Positions 34,503 through 48,800 of a stretch of 64,000 bases of DNA are shown here, piece by piece. A model generated the notes under the pieces. That model saw only the letters and a program-made list of their open reading frames with translations. It was not told the origin of the DNA and ran no database searches. Every line of letters starts with the position of its first letter. Positions within the stretch are counted from its first letter, which is position 1. Source of the DNA: Blastocystis hominis (taxonomy: Eukaryota > Sar > Bigyra > Opalinata > Blastocystidae); contig NW_013171816.1 of the NCBI RefSeq assembly GCF_000151665.1, forward strand, positions 1,188,204 to 1,252,203, given 5' to 3'. Position numbers and translations under genes: made by a program.

Positions 34503-34881
34503 ATAATAATAGTAAAAAGAATTGTTTTGAAATATAACTTACACTTGATTGTATTTTTTCGTAATTTTTCATATCAATTTACAGGCTTTCCTCCCCTAAG
34601 TTTTGGTTAATCATTACCCTGACAATCTATATAACACGTTCAGTGTATTACATTTTCTGAATGCACATTGAAAACGCATCATTTTGGAAGGTCAAAATCC
34701 CTATTCGTTGTACCTAGATATTTGGGTTGAAAACTATATAAGGGTGAGAGAATCTGTGCAAAAAGCACAGTATCATAACCCAAAAATAGAAAATGAAACA
34801 TGACACATAACTTCAAGTTTGCATTTCGCACCAGAACTACCCAACGATTACAAAATAGATATTAAACAAACCACTGCAACA
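34503..34881. other. Intergenic region upstream of the MORN gene
   Basis: An AT-rich gap of 379 bp between the M3 peptidase stop and the MORN-gene start on the same strand. It should hold the peptidase 3' end (a GGTTTGTT variant lies near 34870) and the MORN-gene promoter. No gene is seen. Confidence 0.6.
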
Positions 34882-37243
34882 CTATTCAAACGAGCTGATA
34901 ATAGCTTCCTCATCATACTTCCGACCTAAAATATGGTATATGATATCGTCTTGAGGGACCGCTCTTCCTCTCGACAGAAGCTACCATTTCACTTTTAGAC
35001 TAATTCTACTTCGTTCTCAATGCGTTTCCCAAATTCCCTGCTAATAGATTTTCCGCTTTTGAAAATGTCGTATGCTATAATCATGTTCAGGGCATATCTA
35101 GTGACGAGACGGCCGATATCCCTTACGCGTATTGAAGCCCTGAGTAATGCAAAAGCGTAGAATTTTGAGAAAGAAAGGACCACGAAGTAGGAAGTTTGAC
35201 AGACTCATACTGGTTTGTAATCGCTTGCTGAACAAGCGGAACAGAGTACTACGATGGATGAAACCCAAACAATCAAAACCGTTCCATATCCGTCTCCAAA
35301 CAAATACTGGTCAATCAGTCCATCGATACAATAATCCTATATTTTTAAAAATAAAACATGCCATCAACTGTAAACGTAGACAGGCTCGGCTTCCCAATCC
35401 AGCTACTCATCCAATCAATTGCCTTCTGCGAAGCTGTATGGGTGTTCGATGCCTCATTCATACCACAAAGAAGACGTGAATCCGAGGCTAAGAACTGAAA
35501 TAAGTGAGAAGGGATTTCCGTCGCATCATCCTATTATTTTATCAACAACGTCGAAAGAGAGATTACCGACACTCGGGTTCCAGAGATTGTTTGATACTTC
35601 GTATCTGTGAGAAACAGCTGCATCGCATGGCCAAATTCATGAAATATCGATGACACGCTGTTAACGGAAAGAAAAGAGTTCATCGGAAGACAAGCTTCAA
35701 TGACGGCCTACGCCAAACAAATCGCCAAACAACACGTTACAATCGGAGACTGCACTGACTTATCTTCGTTTTCACGTCTTCCACAGATTGTATACATTGC
35801 AGTGGAAATGCCTTTGTTGGGGCGGAGATAGAGATCTAGATAGAGATCTCCTAGGTAGCCCTATACTCCTAACCGAATGAAGAAGAGCTATAATACTCGG
35901 TTGCCGTGAATCACTCTATACTTTTCAATTTTGGTTTTTCGGGTCCACTGCTCCTCTGCTCTGATTGGCACAGGTTCCAGTTGAACGTCGAACATGTCGC
36001 GAAGCAACGGAGCAATGCCTCCCCTTAGAATTCCCTCTGCTGTGAATACACTCACATCTTTCTCCAGCAGCTGCACTCTCCGGGATGTCATAATGCCGTC
36101 ATATAAACTAATATCCCATCGATGGAGAGTCTGATGCCCTCCCAGATGCCGCTCCTTCTCTTTGCGAAGCTCCTCGAAGTACCGATCTCGAAAGGGGCGG
36201 ATTTTGTCCAGACACCGCTGGAGTAGAACCATTACTTCATGAGGCTGCTTGATCAGCGTATCACACATTTTATATTCTGCGTAATTCTTCTTGTGAAAGC
36301 AGCGAGCTACGACATAGGATAAATCTACGATTTGTTGTAGGATTCTTTGGTTCTCTGGAACGCTTGCAGCAAACTGATCCAGCAGGTTATATCGAGTAGT
36401 TTCATCCGTAATTCCCGAGAGAACACTTCCCACGTCCACAGCATTCAAAGGGATTTTGTAGTTGCGACTCATCGGAGAAACTCGATATCGCTGCAATGAA
36501 TTTGGACTCATCAGCACTCTGGAGGGAATTGAATAAGCAGCCGAGTTGTTTCGAATGTTCTATTCGCGAGCATTTCCATGCATCTACTTGAGAAAATTGG
36601 TATTGCAGTGTTTGAATAGCATTTTGCGCATCATTGACACGTGGATCCAAGTCAAATTGGATTCCACTCGATTCATACTCATGCTGTAAATGAAATCCGT
36701 TTAATTCTGTCACCTGAAGTGTTTGTAATACAGCGTTTTCTTCACGGAACTCAGGATTGAGTGTAGTGTGCTTTATCAACTCATACATCGATTTGTCACT
36801 GTTTATCTCCGTCATCTCTTCAAACAGCATCTATGGTAATAGTTCCCTAGCAGAAGAAACGTTATAGGCTAGATTTGCTTGCTGTAGCATCTTATTGTCG
36901 TCATGAAAAGACATAATGAAGCTAAGTGTATTCATTGACTACCTTATACAGCACGACAACGTGTACTTTATCTAAAGTGTTCGAAATGAAGTCTATTTGT
37001 TGCACACGACGAACACTAACTATATGAGGCGAAAAACGATACTACGGATCAGGTTCACGTACCAATGCCTTCCTTGCTCGTTCTATATTCTTTTTACTTG
37101 TCTACTCCATAATCAATAAATAATAGCAATACTTCCGCGAATATCACGCAATCGAACGGTACATTGATTCCTGTAAACCCAAATAACCCAGTGGAAAACT
37201 CTCTAGAGTGCCTTGAAAGAGCACTCAACGTACGATGGAGCAT
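34882..37243 (-). CDS. MIPEP: M3-family metallopeptidase, mitochondrial intermediate peptidase-like
   Basis: MIPEP removes an octapeptide from some imported mitochondrial precursors. Start ATG 37243-37241 gives MLHRTLSALSRHSREFSTGL, a basic Ser/Arg-rich presequence without acidic residues for its first 14 positions, suited to import into a mitochondrion-related organelle. The family start GLFG follows. Next comes the helical region (ARKALVSVRRVQQIDFIS, SSGIQFDLDPRV, RYNLLDQFAASVP). The zinc site HEFGHAMQLFL (HExxH at 35641-35627) is intact, followed by KYQTISGTR and ATEIPSHLFQFLASDSRLL, where the glutamate of TEIPS is the expected third ligand. The end is SRGRAVPQDDIIYHILGRKY with TAG 34884-34882. 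About 670 residues (human 713). Roughly ten introns, 28-45 nt; the first (about 37108-37138) restores frame after the presequence exon. Cytosolic M3 oligopeptidases lack such a presequence. Confidence 0.85.
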
Positions 37244-37249
37244 GGTTCC

Positions 37250-39279
37250 AACAAAAAAATAAGAGAATCGAAATATTACTTTTGATAATCTTGATCGCAT
37301 CTTCCCGACATCCTTTTGCTCTTAGTTTGGTAGACATTCCGAATACTTCATGAATATCAAAGTTCAATGGCTTCTTTGATAGGAAGCAATCTAATATTCA
37401 ATGGGCGGAGAAGACATACTTGTCATCTGAACCAAACTCATCAGTGAGCATACATCCTTCTTCATGATGAGAGTAGTCAAGGCAGGAAGATTTTCCCAAC
37501 TCATAAAACATTCGTCACAAGCATAGTCTCCCTTAAACACGGAGTTACTCAACAATAGATAATTTAGCGAGGGCAAATCTAGACTTCACACTATCGGGGT
37601 GGAACAACTCTTGAGTGACACATTCCAGACTTTGGAGAAACAATAATTTCCTATTTTAACGGAAATGAGTTTGGGCAAATCTACAATTGATTATTGGCAA
37701 AGAACAGTGAATGACCTACCACTCAGAGTGAAGCTTTTTGTGAATGAAAAGCAGAAGGATCCGTCCTCCATGGCCGTACTGTCATTACACTCTCCGATGG
37801 AAAGAGTCGTGAGATTGGGAAGCACTATTCGTGATGGAGAGTTTTTAGAGCAACGTGCTAGGGTGAATGTGGAGTATCTCGTAAAAGAATACCTCCCTAT
37901 CGAGATATGCTCTAGCGAGTAATTGAGCATAACGCAAAAGATTCTTGGAGTCTCTCCCTCCAGAGCAAGATAGAGATTTTGGTTGGGGTCGAAGAAGGAA
38001 GAAAAGCAGTTATTTCCGACAGTGAGATCGGTAAGATAGGGATTGTTCCGAATCGTCACGCACTCAATCGAGGACGCGCTGCTGTCCTTAAAGTGAATTG
38101 TCTTCAGCGAGGTGAGATTCGAAGCCTTCAGGAAACTCATACCATTGCCAGTCATGCAATTTGATTCGATCTCTAGGTTCGTGACAGTGGAATCAACAGT
38201 TTTCCAATCCATATCCGACTTAATGACCTTCTTCACCTTACTGCCCCTAAACGGAGGAGGTGCGGGACAGTCGGATGGCTGCTTAAAGATCAACTTCATA
38301 ACCGAAAAGTCTTCCACAACCAGACTTGGAGGAAGTATCCCAGGCGCCATAAATAGCTGCGATTGTTGCTTTTTGCTCACAGGGCGATTCCGAGCAGCGT
38401 TCTTAAGTATCTTACCGTCTGCGGTGATGACAGGGAGTTCCTCAATGTCTTCGCTGGCATTGAAATCTACAGCCTGCTGCTGCAGGACGGCTGCCAATCG
38501 ACCTTGCGACTTCACATAAATTTCATCCAGATTGAGAGACGTATTTTCAGAAGACATCCCCATCGAGTTGCTGTCTGCATCACCACTAGGATCTAAGGAA
38601 TTACCACCCCTCCTTGTGCCCTACTCTCAGAAGCATACCGAATTGCCATGAGCTCCATTGAGTAGGCGGCTCTCGACAGAACTTGATTCGGACATATGAC
38701 ATACTTGGGGAGAGAGATGGTCTTCGACACTTTTGCACATAATCCACTCTTCCATTCTGCAGAATGGATCGCTTTTCCGTCTGGCGTGTGATACGTCCCA
38801 ACTCCATCAGCAAGTCCATACTTAAAGTTCCCTTCATAAAGCGCAGAACCATTAGGATAGTATAGAGTACCGGAACCATTGACGTCCCCATGGAAATAAT
38901 CGCCCTCATAGAGAAGGACAGAGTCTTTGTAAAATTTGCAGGTGCCGTAATAACATCCGTTTAAAACATTTAGAGAGCATAGAATCGAATTATCCTTATA
39001 AAAAGTGCAAGGTCCACACGGAGAGAAATCTCTGTAAGTGAACTCGCATATCTTCCTTCCAGATTGGTCAGCAATCGTCGCGCTTCCATTTAAAACCCCC
39101 TGTTGCCACACCACATTAAGTGTCATTCCGGTATATGGGTTATCGAGCTCTAATATGGCATCACCACTGGATCCTGAGAACCTGTGCTCAATTACTTTTA
39201 AACGATCTTCAACTACCAGATCGCTTAAACCGGACTGAAATAACGAATATATTTCTTTGTAATATTGAATGGTACCCAT
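37250..39279 (-). CDS. MORN plus leucine-rich-repeat protein (3' end uncertain)
   Basis: Start ATG 39279-39277 (MGTIQYYKEIYSLFQSGLSD). The N-terminal half has five or so MORN units (for example LYEGDYFHGDVNGSGTLYYP, LYEGNFKYGLADGVGTYHTP). Intron 38593-38624 (32 nt) joins this to a Ser/Asp-rich linker and LRR units (NLTSLKTIHFKDSSAS, NPYLTDLTVGNNCFSS, LPNLTTLSIGE, LPALTTLIMKKDV). No signal peptide. It is a shorter relative of the secreted gene at 15004-20807, with the same MORN-then-LRR order. The last exon stays open past 37391 with no stop before the M3 peptidase ATG (37243); the first in-frame stop (TAG 37205-37203) lies inside that gene. A TTTTTGTT variant near 37250 may mark a polyadenylation-made stop. 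Confidence 0.7.
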
Positions 39280-39895
39280 GCTATTATTATGATCGAATTG
39301 AAAAAGGAGAACAGAGAAGAAAGATTTAGAAAACTGTACTTATTGACTTGGAAGGTGACCACTACGAGTGTGTTCTTGCAATCAACGTAATTCTATCAGG
39401 CGTTGTGTTGAGGCAGGAGAACGACCTTTTCCTACGTTCCAAATTTGAGTTGAGAAACTGCACAACCTGCTTCACCCAAGCCGGACAATTAGGAAACAAA
39501 TCGAAAAATCCAAAGTGGGGAGTTCATTGTTCTAGAATGAAAAGAAACCATTTAGCACGTTTTTTCATTTGTATTCTGATTCGTTTGATCAAAATGTGCA
39601 TTTCATTCACTCAACATAATGTTAGGATTTCGAGTTAGGCACAATCGGAGTGGTCGATATGACAAAAAAAAACGACATATTGCATAAAAACCACGGAGTT
39701 TCAGAATTGAGAGCGCTAAACCAATCATTGCTGGTCTATATGTGGTCAAAAAAGCGACATTTATTTGTGGTGGAAAATAAACCATAAGGTGGTTTTTTGT
39801 ACCGATTTGTGGCGTTACGAATTTTTGAAGTCTTTATTAAATACATATAGTGTTTGTCCTATATATCTTTTCTTGTTGTTTTTATTATCGATTTA
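39280..39895. promoter_or_regulatory. Divergent intergenic region upstream of the giant gene
   Basis: 616 bp between divergent start codons, AT-rich and without a supportable gene. A short hairpin (AAACCATAAGGTGGTTT, near 39779-39795) and two related CGACAT-containing stretches (near 39672 and 39751) are visible. It must hold the promoters of the MORN-LRR gene and the giant gene, but no element can be named. Confidence 0.5.
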
Positions 39896-42800
39896 ATGAA
39901 CGCAATAATAGGAAGGGATATTTGTGTAAAACGGTACACAAATTTGTATGAGAGTGCTAATGGGTGTAGATTATGTTTATTCCTGCTGGCTATTCTAGCC
40001 GTAGCAGTCCATGCTAATGAGAAGTCTGAATTATCTTCAGCGGTGTATGTGAACAAGAACGTGGTGATTGCCGATTCTGTGTTTACATGGCTCCCGGACG
40101 ACGCGATGCGTTCGTCTTGGGGTAGCCGTGGAGTTGAGAATGGAAAGTGGGGTTTTGTTTCTGAAAGTACCCCGTACTGTCCGGTTTCTCAAGTCTCTGG
40201 TTCCGTTTACAACGTTTTTGACGGAGACAATGCAAGTGGTTTTGTCTGGAAGACCGTTTCTCTGAACGAGAAGTGTCCCGTAGGTAGTATTAACTGCATT
40301 GAGGAGGATGGAGAAAGCGTTGTGGCGAGGTAGGCTTTTGGGAGTTGCTTGTGATGCCTGTAGGTACAACCAAGGAAAGGGAGGAAGAGTATGCTATGAG
40401 ACTGAAGAAGAAGAAGAAGAAGGTAGCTACTGTGATAATCTTAGTGCTTCTATTGTGTTTGATACGGAGAAGCTGGTGTTAGTTCAGCAGGTAGCTTTGT
40501 TTATTCAGGATTCGAAGTCTGCTCCTCGTTCTTGGACTATTTCCTATTCCTTCACTGGTTTGGAGGGGCCGTTCCGTGAGTTCGCTCACACAACCCGAAA
40601 GGATTTGAAGAAGAAGAAGAAGGAGGGTGACGTTGCTCTGACTGCGCTGGATGGAGGTGTGGTGGCTGCCCGCTACTGGAAGATCGAGATAACCTCCAAC
40701 TGGGGCGCGGATGAGGTCGAGCTGCGTGAGGTTCGCTTGCTGGGATGCGAGAATGAGGATTTGCACATGGATCGCCGTCTGGAGGACCAAATGGAGATCA
40801 CTGTTGAGGGTTCGTCTCTGGAGGCGAGCGATTATGTGCTCAAGTACACGTTCAAGGGCGAAGCTCCGCTCTACTATCCTGGCTACCAGCTGTCCGTGGT
40901 GCGTGTGAATGACGTGAGTCTCGCTCCGGGTCAGCAGGGAGACAAGAACATTTTGGTCGTCGGCCAGCAGAAGTCGTTCCAAATGAGCATCAGCAACCAC
41001 GAGAATTACGAGAACGATGTGGTGAAGTATGTGGAAGGAACGGATTGCAGCGCGAGCGCCTTTGGACAGGAGTTCCCTCTGTCTAGCAATGGAACGTTCA
41101 CTGTGGTCTTCCACGATAGTACCAAGAATCGTCTGCATTTGTGCTACAAGATGAAGATGGACGACGACTACGTGGAGGAAGAGTACTTCATGATCCCTGG
41201 AGAGGAAGTCTATTTGGAGGTGCGTAACGTTTATAACTTCACAGCTCCTGCGGGAGGTGCGAACGATTTCGCCGTGAAGGGAGTGCCAAAGATCTGGCGT
41301 GTTGATGTCGATGGCTACCAAGAGGGCGATATGGTTGGATTCCAGATCAACGGCGTGTGCCAGTTGACTCGATACAATCCTAGCGGTTTTGAGTTTACTT
41401 TTAACTATGATGATTCTGTGGAAGGAGGAGATGGCGAGGAGGTCTTCCCTCTTTGCTACAAGTTCTATGGGGAGCCCGAGGTTGTGTTCCCTACCATTAC
41501 TGTTCGTGTCGGCCATTTGGACTCTCTGGAGGCTGTTTCTGGCAGTGCGGATGTAATGATTTCAAACTTTGAAAAGGAATTTATTGTTAACGGAGTGGGT
41601 GTCGCTTCTGGAGACCAGCTGTTCCTCACCCAGGACGATACTTGCGATCCGAGCAGCATCGTGGCAGAGAATGACATGTCTACTGTCACTGATTCTCTGC
41701 GTGCTACTTTGATGGAAGTCGAGTCTGGTCGTTTCCGCGTGTGCTACAAGTTCGGAATCGAACAGTTCTATTTGACTACTGTCGAGATGAAGGTTTACAA
41801 TGTTACTCTGACGGCTCGTACGGGTGCGAATGATGTGCTGGTTGTTGACCAGGAGAAGACGTACGATACGGTGATCTCGGGTGGTCCGGACAGCCATCTG
41901 TTTAGTGGCTTCATCACCTTGAACAAGGAGTCTTGCGAAGGCGAAGTCTTAGCCAAATATGGCGCGAGCAGCTCGACTACGATTAAGTTGGGCCGAAACT
42001 TCTCCGAGCCGCTTGTGATGTGCTACACGTTGCAGCGTGATAATGTTATGGAGCTTCCGAAGCCGTATTACACCATCAGCTTGAAGGAGTTCATCGACCT
42101 GCGTATTGAGGATGTTCCCGACAACGACTACATTATCGCGGAGAACAGCTTCACGATCACCATTGAAGGCCGCGGAATCGAGAGCACCGATACTCTCTTC
42201 TTGGTGGGAGAGGACGAATCCTGCGAGGCCATTCCTTCTTTGGTGTTCCCCGTGTCGGACCGGTCTGCGGTGGTGAATTACCCCGAAGGAAGTGCGAGTT
42301 TGATGAGAATTTGCTACCGCTTTGCCGCGGAAGTCCCTGTAAGCTGGAATACGCTCGTCAAGGTGTATGGTGTGAACACAGATCTGAACAGCATTACGTT
42401 CAACGATATGGCCGCTTACTTCCATTTGGAGGCCGTTCCCACGCAATCGGAGGACGATAAGTTCACGTTTGTTCGCGAAGGACAGCAGTGTCCGTCGGAG
42501 CTCTCCGTGTACAGAAGGGTGGCGCCGGCAGGCGAACTGAACACGTTCCAGTTCAGTTCGGATGAGATTGCCACGTTCGAGCTGTGCTACCATTTCAGCA
42601 CCATCGACCGCTCTGTGAAGCTTCCCTCGCGAAAGACACTGGTCATTGATCGTGTGGTCGTGAGCGCGGATGACGGCTATCTGAACTTGGCCTTCAGCTA
42701 CGTGAACAAGAGAATGACATTCAGCGGTTCCTCTGTGCAGGCGGGTGATCGTGTGAAGTATGTGGTTACCTCCTGCGACGAAGACGATTACAACAAGGCG

Positions 42801-45800
42801 GTCACCGGTTTGGACTATTACACGCTGGGAGCTGACAAGAGCCTGACCCTCGGTTTCACGGCTCCCTCTCCCACTCTGCATATGTGCTACTCGTTTGTGA
42901 AGTACGATCCCGAGACTCCGAAGTTCTACTACTTCCTGAACGAGGAGTATTCGATGCGTGCGATTGGTTACCAAAACCTCACTGTAAGTCGTGGAGACGA
43001 CGACCTTCTGATTTCTGGTGTGCACAAGACATTTACCTTGTCTGCGCTGGAGGTGGAGTTGACGTCCTTCTACTACGTGGACGTGCGTTTGCCTTGCAAC
43101 GAGACGAACATGCTGGACAGCCGCTTGTTCTCCCTGACGGATAACTCGGCGTTGGTTATCTATGCGGGGTGCTACCAGGACCAAGTTTTCCGCATGTGTG
43201 TGAACTTTGATTACATGGAGAAGAGCTATGTGGCCGATGTGTACACGCAGCAGCTGGAGATCGTGACGTTCACTTCTGTCCAGGCTGATACCGGAGCGAA
43301 GGACGTGCTGGTTGCCATGTTCGACAAGCCTTTCACGGTGGAAGGTTGCAACTTGGTCGACGAGGCCGTGTTTACTCTTCTGGATACGAACTACGAGGAG
43401 TTGGATGATGCGATGGCGACCTTTGTGAACAACACTCTGTACTTGCGCGCTCCTCCATCTCGCCAGGGCCAGGAAGTGCGTCTTGCTGTGCAGATTCGTA
43501 ACGAGCCTCGCATCAATCTGGATTCTAGCATTTTCATGGCGTATGTGTATGGAGTTGCGGAGATTTCCAAGAGCATGTTCGTGATGCGAAATGCGGATGT
43601 GATCAGTTTCACGACTGCCTACGATGTTCCCTACACGGTCTTCTTCACCAACAGCGAAGACCAGAGCTGCTCGAATCAGAACTTGTTGCTGAGCGAGCCG
43701 TTAGTCTTTACCCAGTTGAGCCGCGTGGACGAGACGTACGACCGTGCGCTGTACTGGTCGGAGTTGCCTGTGAACTTCACCACCTCCACGCAGGGCGAAG
43801 ATTACTACGCTTGCATTAAGTTTGGCGACGAGGAATTCTATCACTATGGCTTGAACATCGATTACGAGTACCGTGTGCGCGTGTATGTGAAGGGAGTGTA
43901 TGAGTTCTCTGCTCTGACGGAAGGTGTTGCGAGCGATCTGATCGTCGCCGATAAGGAGAAGGGATTCAGATTCAAGGTGGGCAGCGGCGATAGTAAGAGC
44001 GAGCGCATCATGTGGATATTGGAGTCCGAGGACTGTGCGAGCTATTCCTCGAGTGCTGTCGCTCCTACTCCTTTCCGCAATATGACTGACACGCTGTCCG
44101 TCACCGTGTCCAGCGACTTTGCGCAGAAGACGCTGAAGATGTGCTACTGGTTCGATTCTGTGCTGGTGAGCTATCCCGAGTATCATCTGAGTGTGCTTCA
44201 GCTCCTGCTGTTTGAGTTTATTGAGCAGAATCAGAACACGACTGCCAATGCTCTTGCTGTGATCTACCACAACAAGTATGCTCGCGCAGAGACGCTTGTG
44301 CCTTCTTCTTACACTTCAACGGGATTGAACGCGATCAAATTCGTGAGTCCCGAAGAAGACTGCAGTGCGCCTCGTCCCGTTTTCTCGCAACGGAGCGGTG
44401 GCGATGGTGGCGATGACGACTTTGATTTCGTGATCAACGATAATGGAGAGATGCCTTCCTACGGTCTGCTGTGCTACCAGTTCGAGCACGAGGACTTCTA
44501 CCGCTTTGATGAGTATTCGCTGACCGTGGTCCAGCTGCTCGGTTTGAAGGCTAGCACGGGCGCGGACTATCGTGTTGTGGCCAACTATTCCAAGGATTTC
44601 ACTCTCATGTGCAACAACTGCGTTAAGAGCGACATTCTTGCGTTTGCTCCGGATCATGATGCTTGTATGTCGGACGCTGATAACGACCTTACGTTTGACA
44701 CGCACTACAAGAAGGGCGGCAACCTGACTTTTACGTTCACTACAGACTCGAGTTTGACGCATCTTGGATTCCATGGCCTGTGCTACCAGTTCAGCAATTA
44801 TTGGGACCGAGACACCGACTCAAACAAGCTCTATTTCTCCAACATCCATGTGATCATTGCTCACATCGTAGAGCCCGAGGTGTCGAGTGGAAGTGTGATG
44901 TCCATCGTCATGAACCAGCAGAAGACGTTTGACTTTTCGCGATCTGTTGGTGTGTCGGCGAACGACAGCTTCACCTACATTCCTTCGGACCAGGGATGCC
45001 AGCCCACTTGCACTGGCGATCGATGCTTCACGATCAACAGCGAGCAGACCGCGAAGGTGATGTTCAATGTTCACTCGAATGACAACTTCTGGTCGATGTG
45101 CTATTACTTTGTTGACGAAGGAACGGGCATCGCCTACCCGTATAAGCTGATGATCCACGCGATCTCGTCTCTGAGCTCGAGTCCTTCTGCTACTCGCGCC
45201 TTTATCAATTCGGAGAAGCTGGTCTACCTCAGTGGATCGGGTATTCGATCCAATGATGAGGTGAAGTACGTCAGAGGTGACGCGGATTGCAACAGCACTG
45301 ACGAATCCCGCATTGTTACTGGAACTGTGGTAGCGGACGAAGAGGTGCCGTACTTCAAGGTGACCTTCACGGAGAAGACTATGGGCGAGCATGACCGTTA
45401 TCATTTGTGCTATCGGTTTGGACACGAGGAATGGCAGGCATACAGCGAATACTTCATGGAGGTGCTGGATGTGTCTCCCGAAGATTACCCCGAGTTCTAT
45501 TCTAGCCGTAAAGCCATCGTGGAGCAGCGAAAGAAGATCTATATCGATGTGGCCAATCCCGCGACGACGAGCATCAAATTCGTTCCGGAGGCCGCCTCTT
45601 GCTTAACGCAGGGAGCGCCTCTCGTCGTTTACTCTCAGAATTCTACCGAGAGTGCTGAGGGACCGGTGTACCAAGTGCCGGTGCAGATCGATAGCGAGAC
45701 GCAGAGAGGTTACATCGATTTTGCTTTCCTCATCAATTCGGCTCCCTCGTTCTTCAAGGGATGCATCGTGGAGGGTAGCGATGAGTCGCAGATCCGTCCC

Positions 45801-48800
45801 ATGAGTGACGACTACACGATTATGGTTACGGATATTCCTGTGCTTGGCACAATGCATATCGTGTCTGGAGATTTGAAGGACATTATTGTGGGATCGCCGG
45901 AGAACCCGAAGGTGCCCGGTTTTGGTCGTCATGAGTACGATTTGGTGTATATTTCCACGGGAGATTGCATGGAGGAGGAGGACGGATTCAATGCTACCTA
46001 CACTGGCTTTACGCTGGATCGTATTTACTACTACAATACATCGGACGATGCGATCAATACGTACAACGTTTGCTACCAGCCTTCGCGTGAGCAGCGGATG
46101 ATGGCCGGCACTCTCTCTGTGGTGACAATGACGAGCGCCATAAATAAGCTGCTGCTGCCCGAGCACCCCGATCTGCTTCGTGGACTTTATCCTGAGCAAA
46201 TCGATCTCGAGATTTTGGGCTACAAGAAGGAGTTTGGTCCTGGCTACATCATGTTTATCGAGGCCGATAAGAACGAGTGCAAGGAGGAGTACGCATTCAA
46301 CATTTTCCAGGATCCAGTGCCGAAGAAGTTTAAGGAAGTGAAGGCTCAGCGGGATGGCGGCGCTACGGTGTATGTGAAGGCCCATTCCGAGATTTATTGG
46401 GATGCTTACTCCGTCTGCTATAAGCATGGAGAGGATGACGAGTATCATCTCTATCCGTTCACTTTTAACATGTTGGTGGTCAACAACGTGACGGTGGATC
46501 ACGGATTGCCCGACATGTTTGTGGTGGGTCAGCCCAAGAGTTTGAATGTGGACGGTATCGGTTTGAATCGCGACGAGGACGTGCTGTTCTTCAGTCTGGA
46601 TAGTGTGTACAACACATCCTCTGTGCCCGATCAGTCTATCTTCATGCATACCCTTTCGGACCTGCCTATGGAGCATACGTTTGAAGAAGAGCAGGAGGAG
46701 CTGGTTTACGCATATGTGCTCAGTTCGAGATACAATATGATCGTGAGAGTATTTAATGATGATGTCCGCTGGGTGTTAACGATTGCCCAGCCGCCTATTG
46801 TGACTCCGTTGTATGATATGGACAACCGAATCGTGTACATGGAGCCCACGACGTTCGTGGCGACGGGTACGCATGTCTCGAACAGCGACACTGCCTCGTT
46901 CATTCCAGCGTGGTCGTCCGATTGCAACATGGTCAATCCCAACGACATAGTCCATGTGCAGAATAAGATGTTCACTATCACTGTGGAAGAAAAGAGCTTC
47001 TTTAACGAGGGAATTGTCATCTGCTACAAGATGGGAAGTGAGCTGTGGACTCGTTATGACACGGTTTACAAGCTGATCACTGTGAATGTGACAACGGGAA
47101 GGGAGGACAACAATGCCGTTGTGGGATTGCAGCAAACGTTCGTATTCAGCGGAGACTATCTGGGCGGAAACGATCACTACAAGTGGGTGAAGAAGAGTCT
47201 GGGAAGTTGCGCACCGGATGACTCGGACGCTGAGGGATTCATCGAAAATGGCATTCGTTCTGTGTTCAGCATTTCGGACTCGCAGGTGAGCGATATCGTG
47301 ACGTTCACACGCTCCTCGCGCGGTGAGGAGCTCGCGTTGTGCTGGCAGTACAAGCAGGGCCCGTTCCACTTCATCCAGGCTTTCCTTGAACTGAAGTCCA
47401 TCGATTCGTTCACGTCCGAGTACGGAGACGACGAAACCATCTTCTTCGATCTTCCCAAGACGTACTTGATTGAAGGTTACGGCCAGAGCGAGAACGATTA
47501 CATGCTGTTGGCGCGTGGTAATGACCCAACGTGCAAGGCTCCGATCCAGGCGATCTATTTCTTCTCCGGAGACCTTTCGAGAGTGGATGTGGTGGTTCCC
47601 AGCACGGAGAGCTGGAGTAACAATACGTTCAGTCTTTGCTACGCGTTCTCCGGAGGCGCTGGCATCCTTCCTTTGGGTCTTCAGTTGCGAGCTGTTACAG
47701 TGTCCCTGGACTACTCGCCTACTCTTTTCCTGGAAGAGCAGTACATCTACACGATCACTGGACCTGAGGACTATGTTAGTCACAATGATTCGATTAGTTT
47801 CGTAACCACTCTGGAGGAGTGCTACATGAACACTACGACGCGCTACTATGTGGAGGAGCGATCCATTCCTGTCTACGTGACGGAGATTCCTATTCCTGGA
47901 GTTGGCGACTACTCGATCTGCTTCTGCTTCGATGAGAGCTGCTTCGTTACCAACAACAGAGTGTCTCTCTATCACATTACGGACGTGAGAGCCACGGAAG
48001 GAGGTGCCCACGCCTTGATCTATGGACTGGAGAAGACCTTTGAGGTGGACGGCGTGAACGTGCATGACGGAGACTTGGTGACTTTCGATTGCGTGTCTGA
48101 TCCTTCCTACTCGATCGGTCCTTTCACTGTGAGCAACAACCTGATCACGGTCGATGACGCTGCGTTCACTCTCGAGGTGGCTCGTGCCTGCGATCGTGCG
48201 ATGCTGTCCTACTCGTTTGACTCGTTTAACCATACCTTCGATCTGATCTACTCGATTAGCTATGTGGATGATGTGGAGAACGTTCCTCTGCTGTTCAACA
48301 CGACAACCAGCGTGAAGATCAGTGGCCGTGACGTGGTAGTCGGCGATAAGGTGAAGCTTGGAGTTTCGAGCTGCGCGGACGAGGATGGAGCGGTGTTCGT
48401 TGTGGAGAAGAGAGATCCCGATCTGGTGTTCAACGTTTATCTCAGCTTCGTAACGAGCCATGTGCTGAAGGTGTGCTACCTGTTCGCTGGAGAGGAGAGC
48501 TATGCAGATACCTACTTCACGCTGAACGCTTATATGGTGAGAATTGAAGCTCCGGAGAACAACGCGGTGGTTGCTAATCACACCTACACTTTGCCGGTCT
48601 CAGGAGTGGGTCTGAGCTCGAACGATAGCGTGCTTATTTCTCGCAATCCGGACTGCTCCGTTGTTGCTTGGAGCGAGCACCCCGTCAATGTGGAGAATAG
48701 TTGGCATGTGAGCATCACGATTCCCACTGTGGAGGAGAAGCTGTTTATCTGCTACAAGTTCGAGGATCTGGAAGATATCATTCCGATGAATATTCAGTTC

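Noticed and set aside
39348-39638. Plus-strand open frame of about 96 codons upstream of the giant gene
   Set aside because: No ATG, no family resemblance and no repeat or signal features; most likely untranslated flank.
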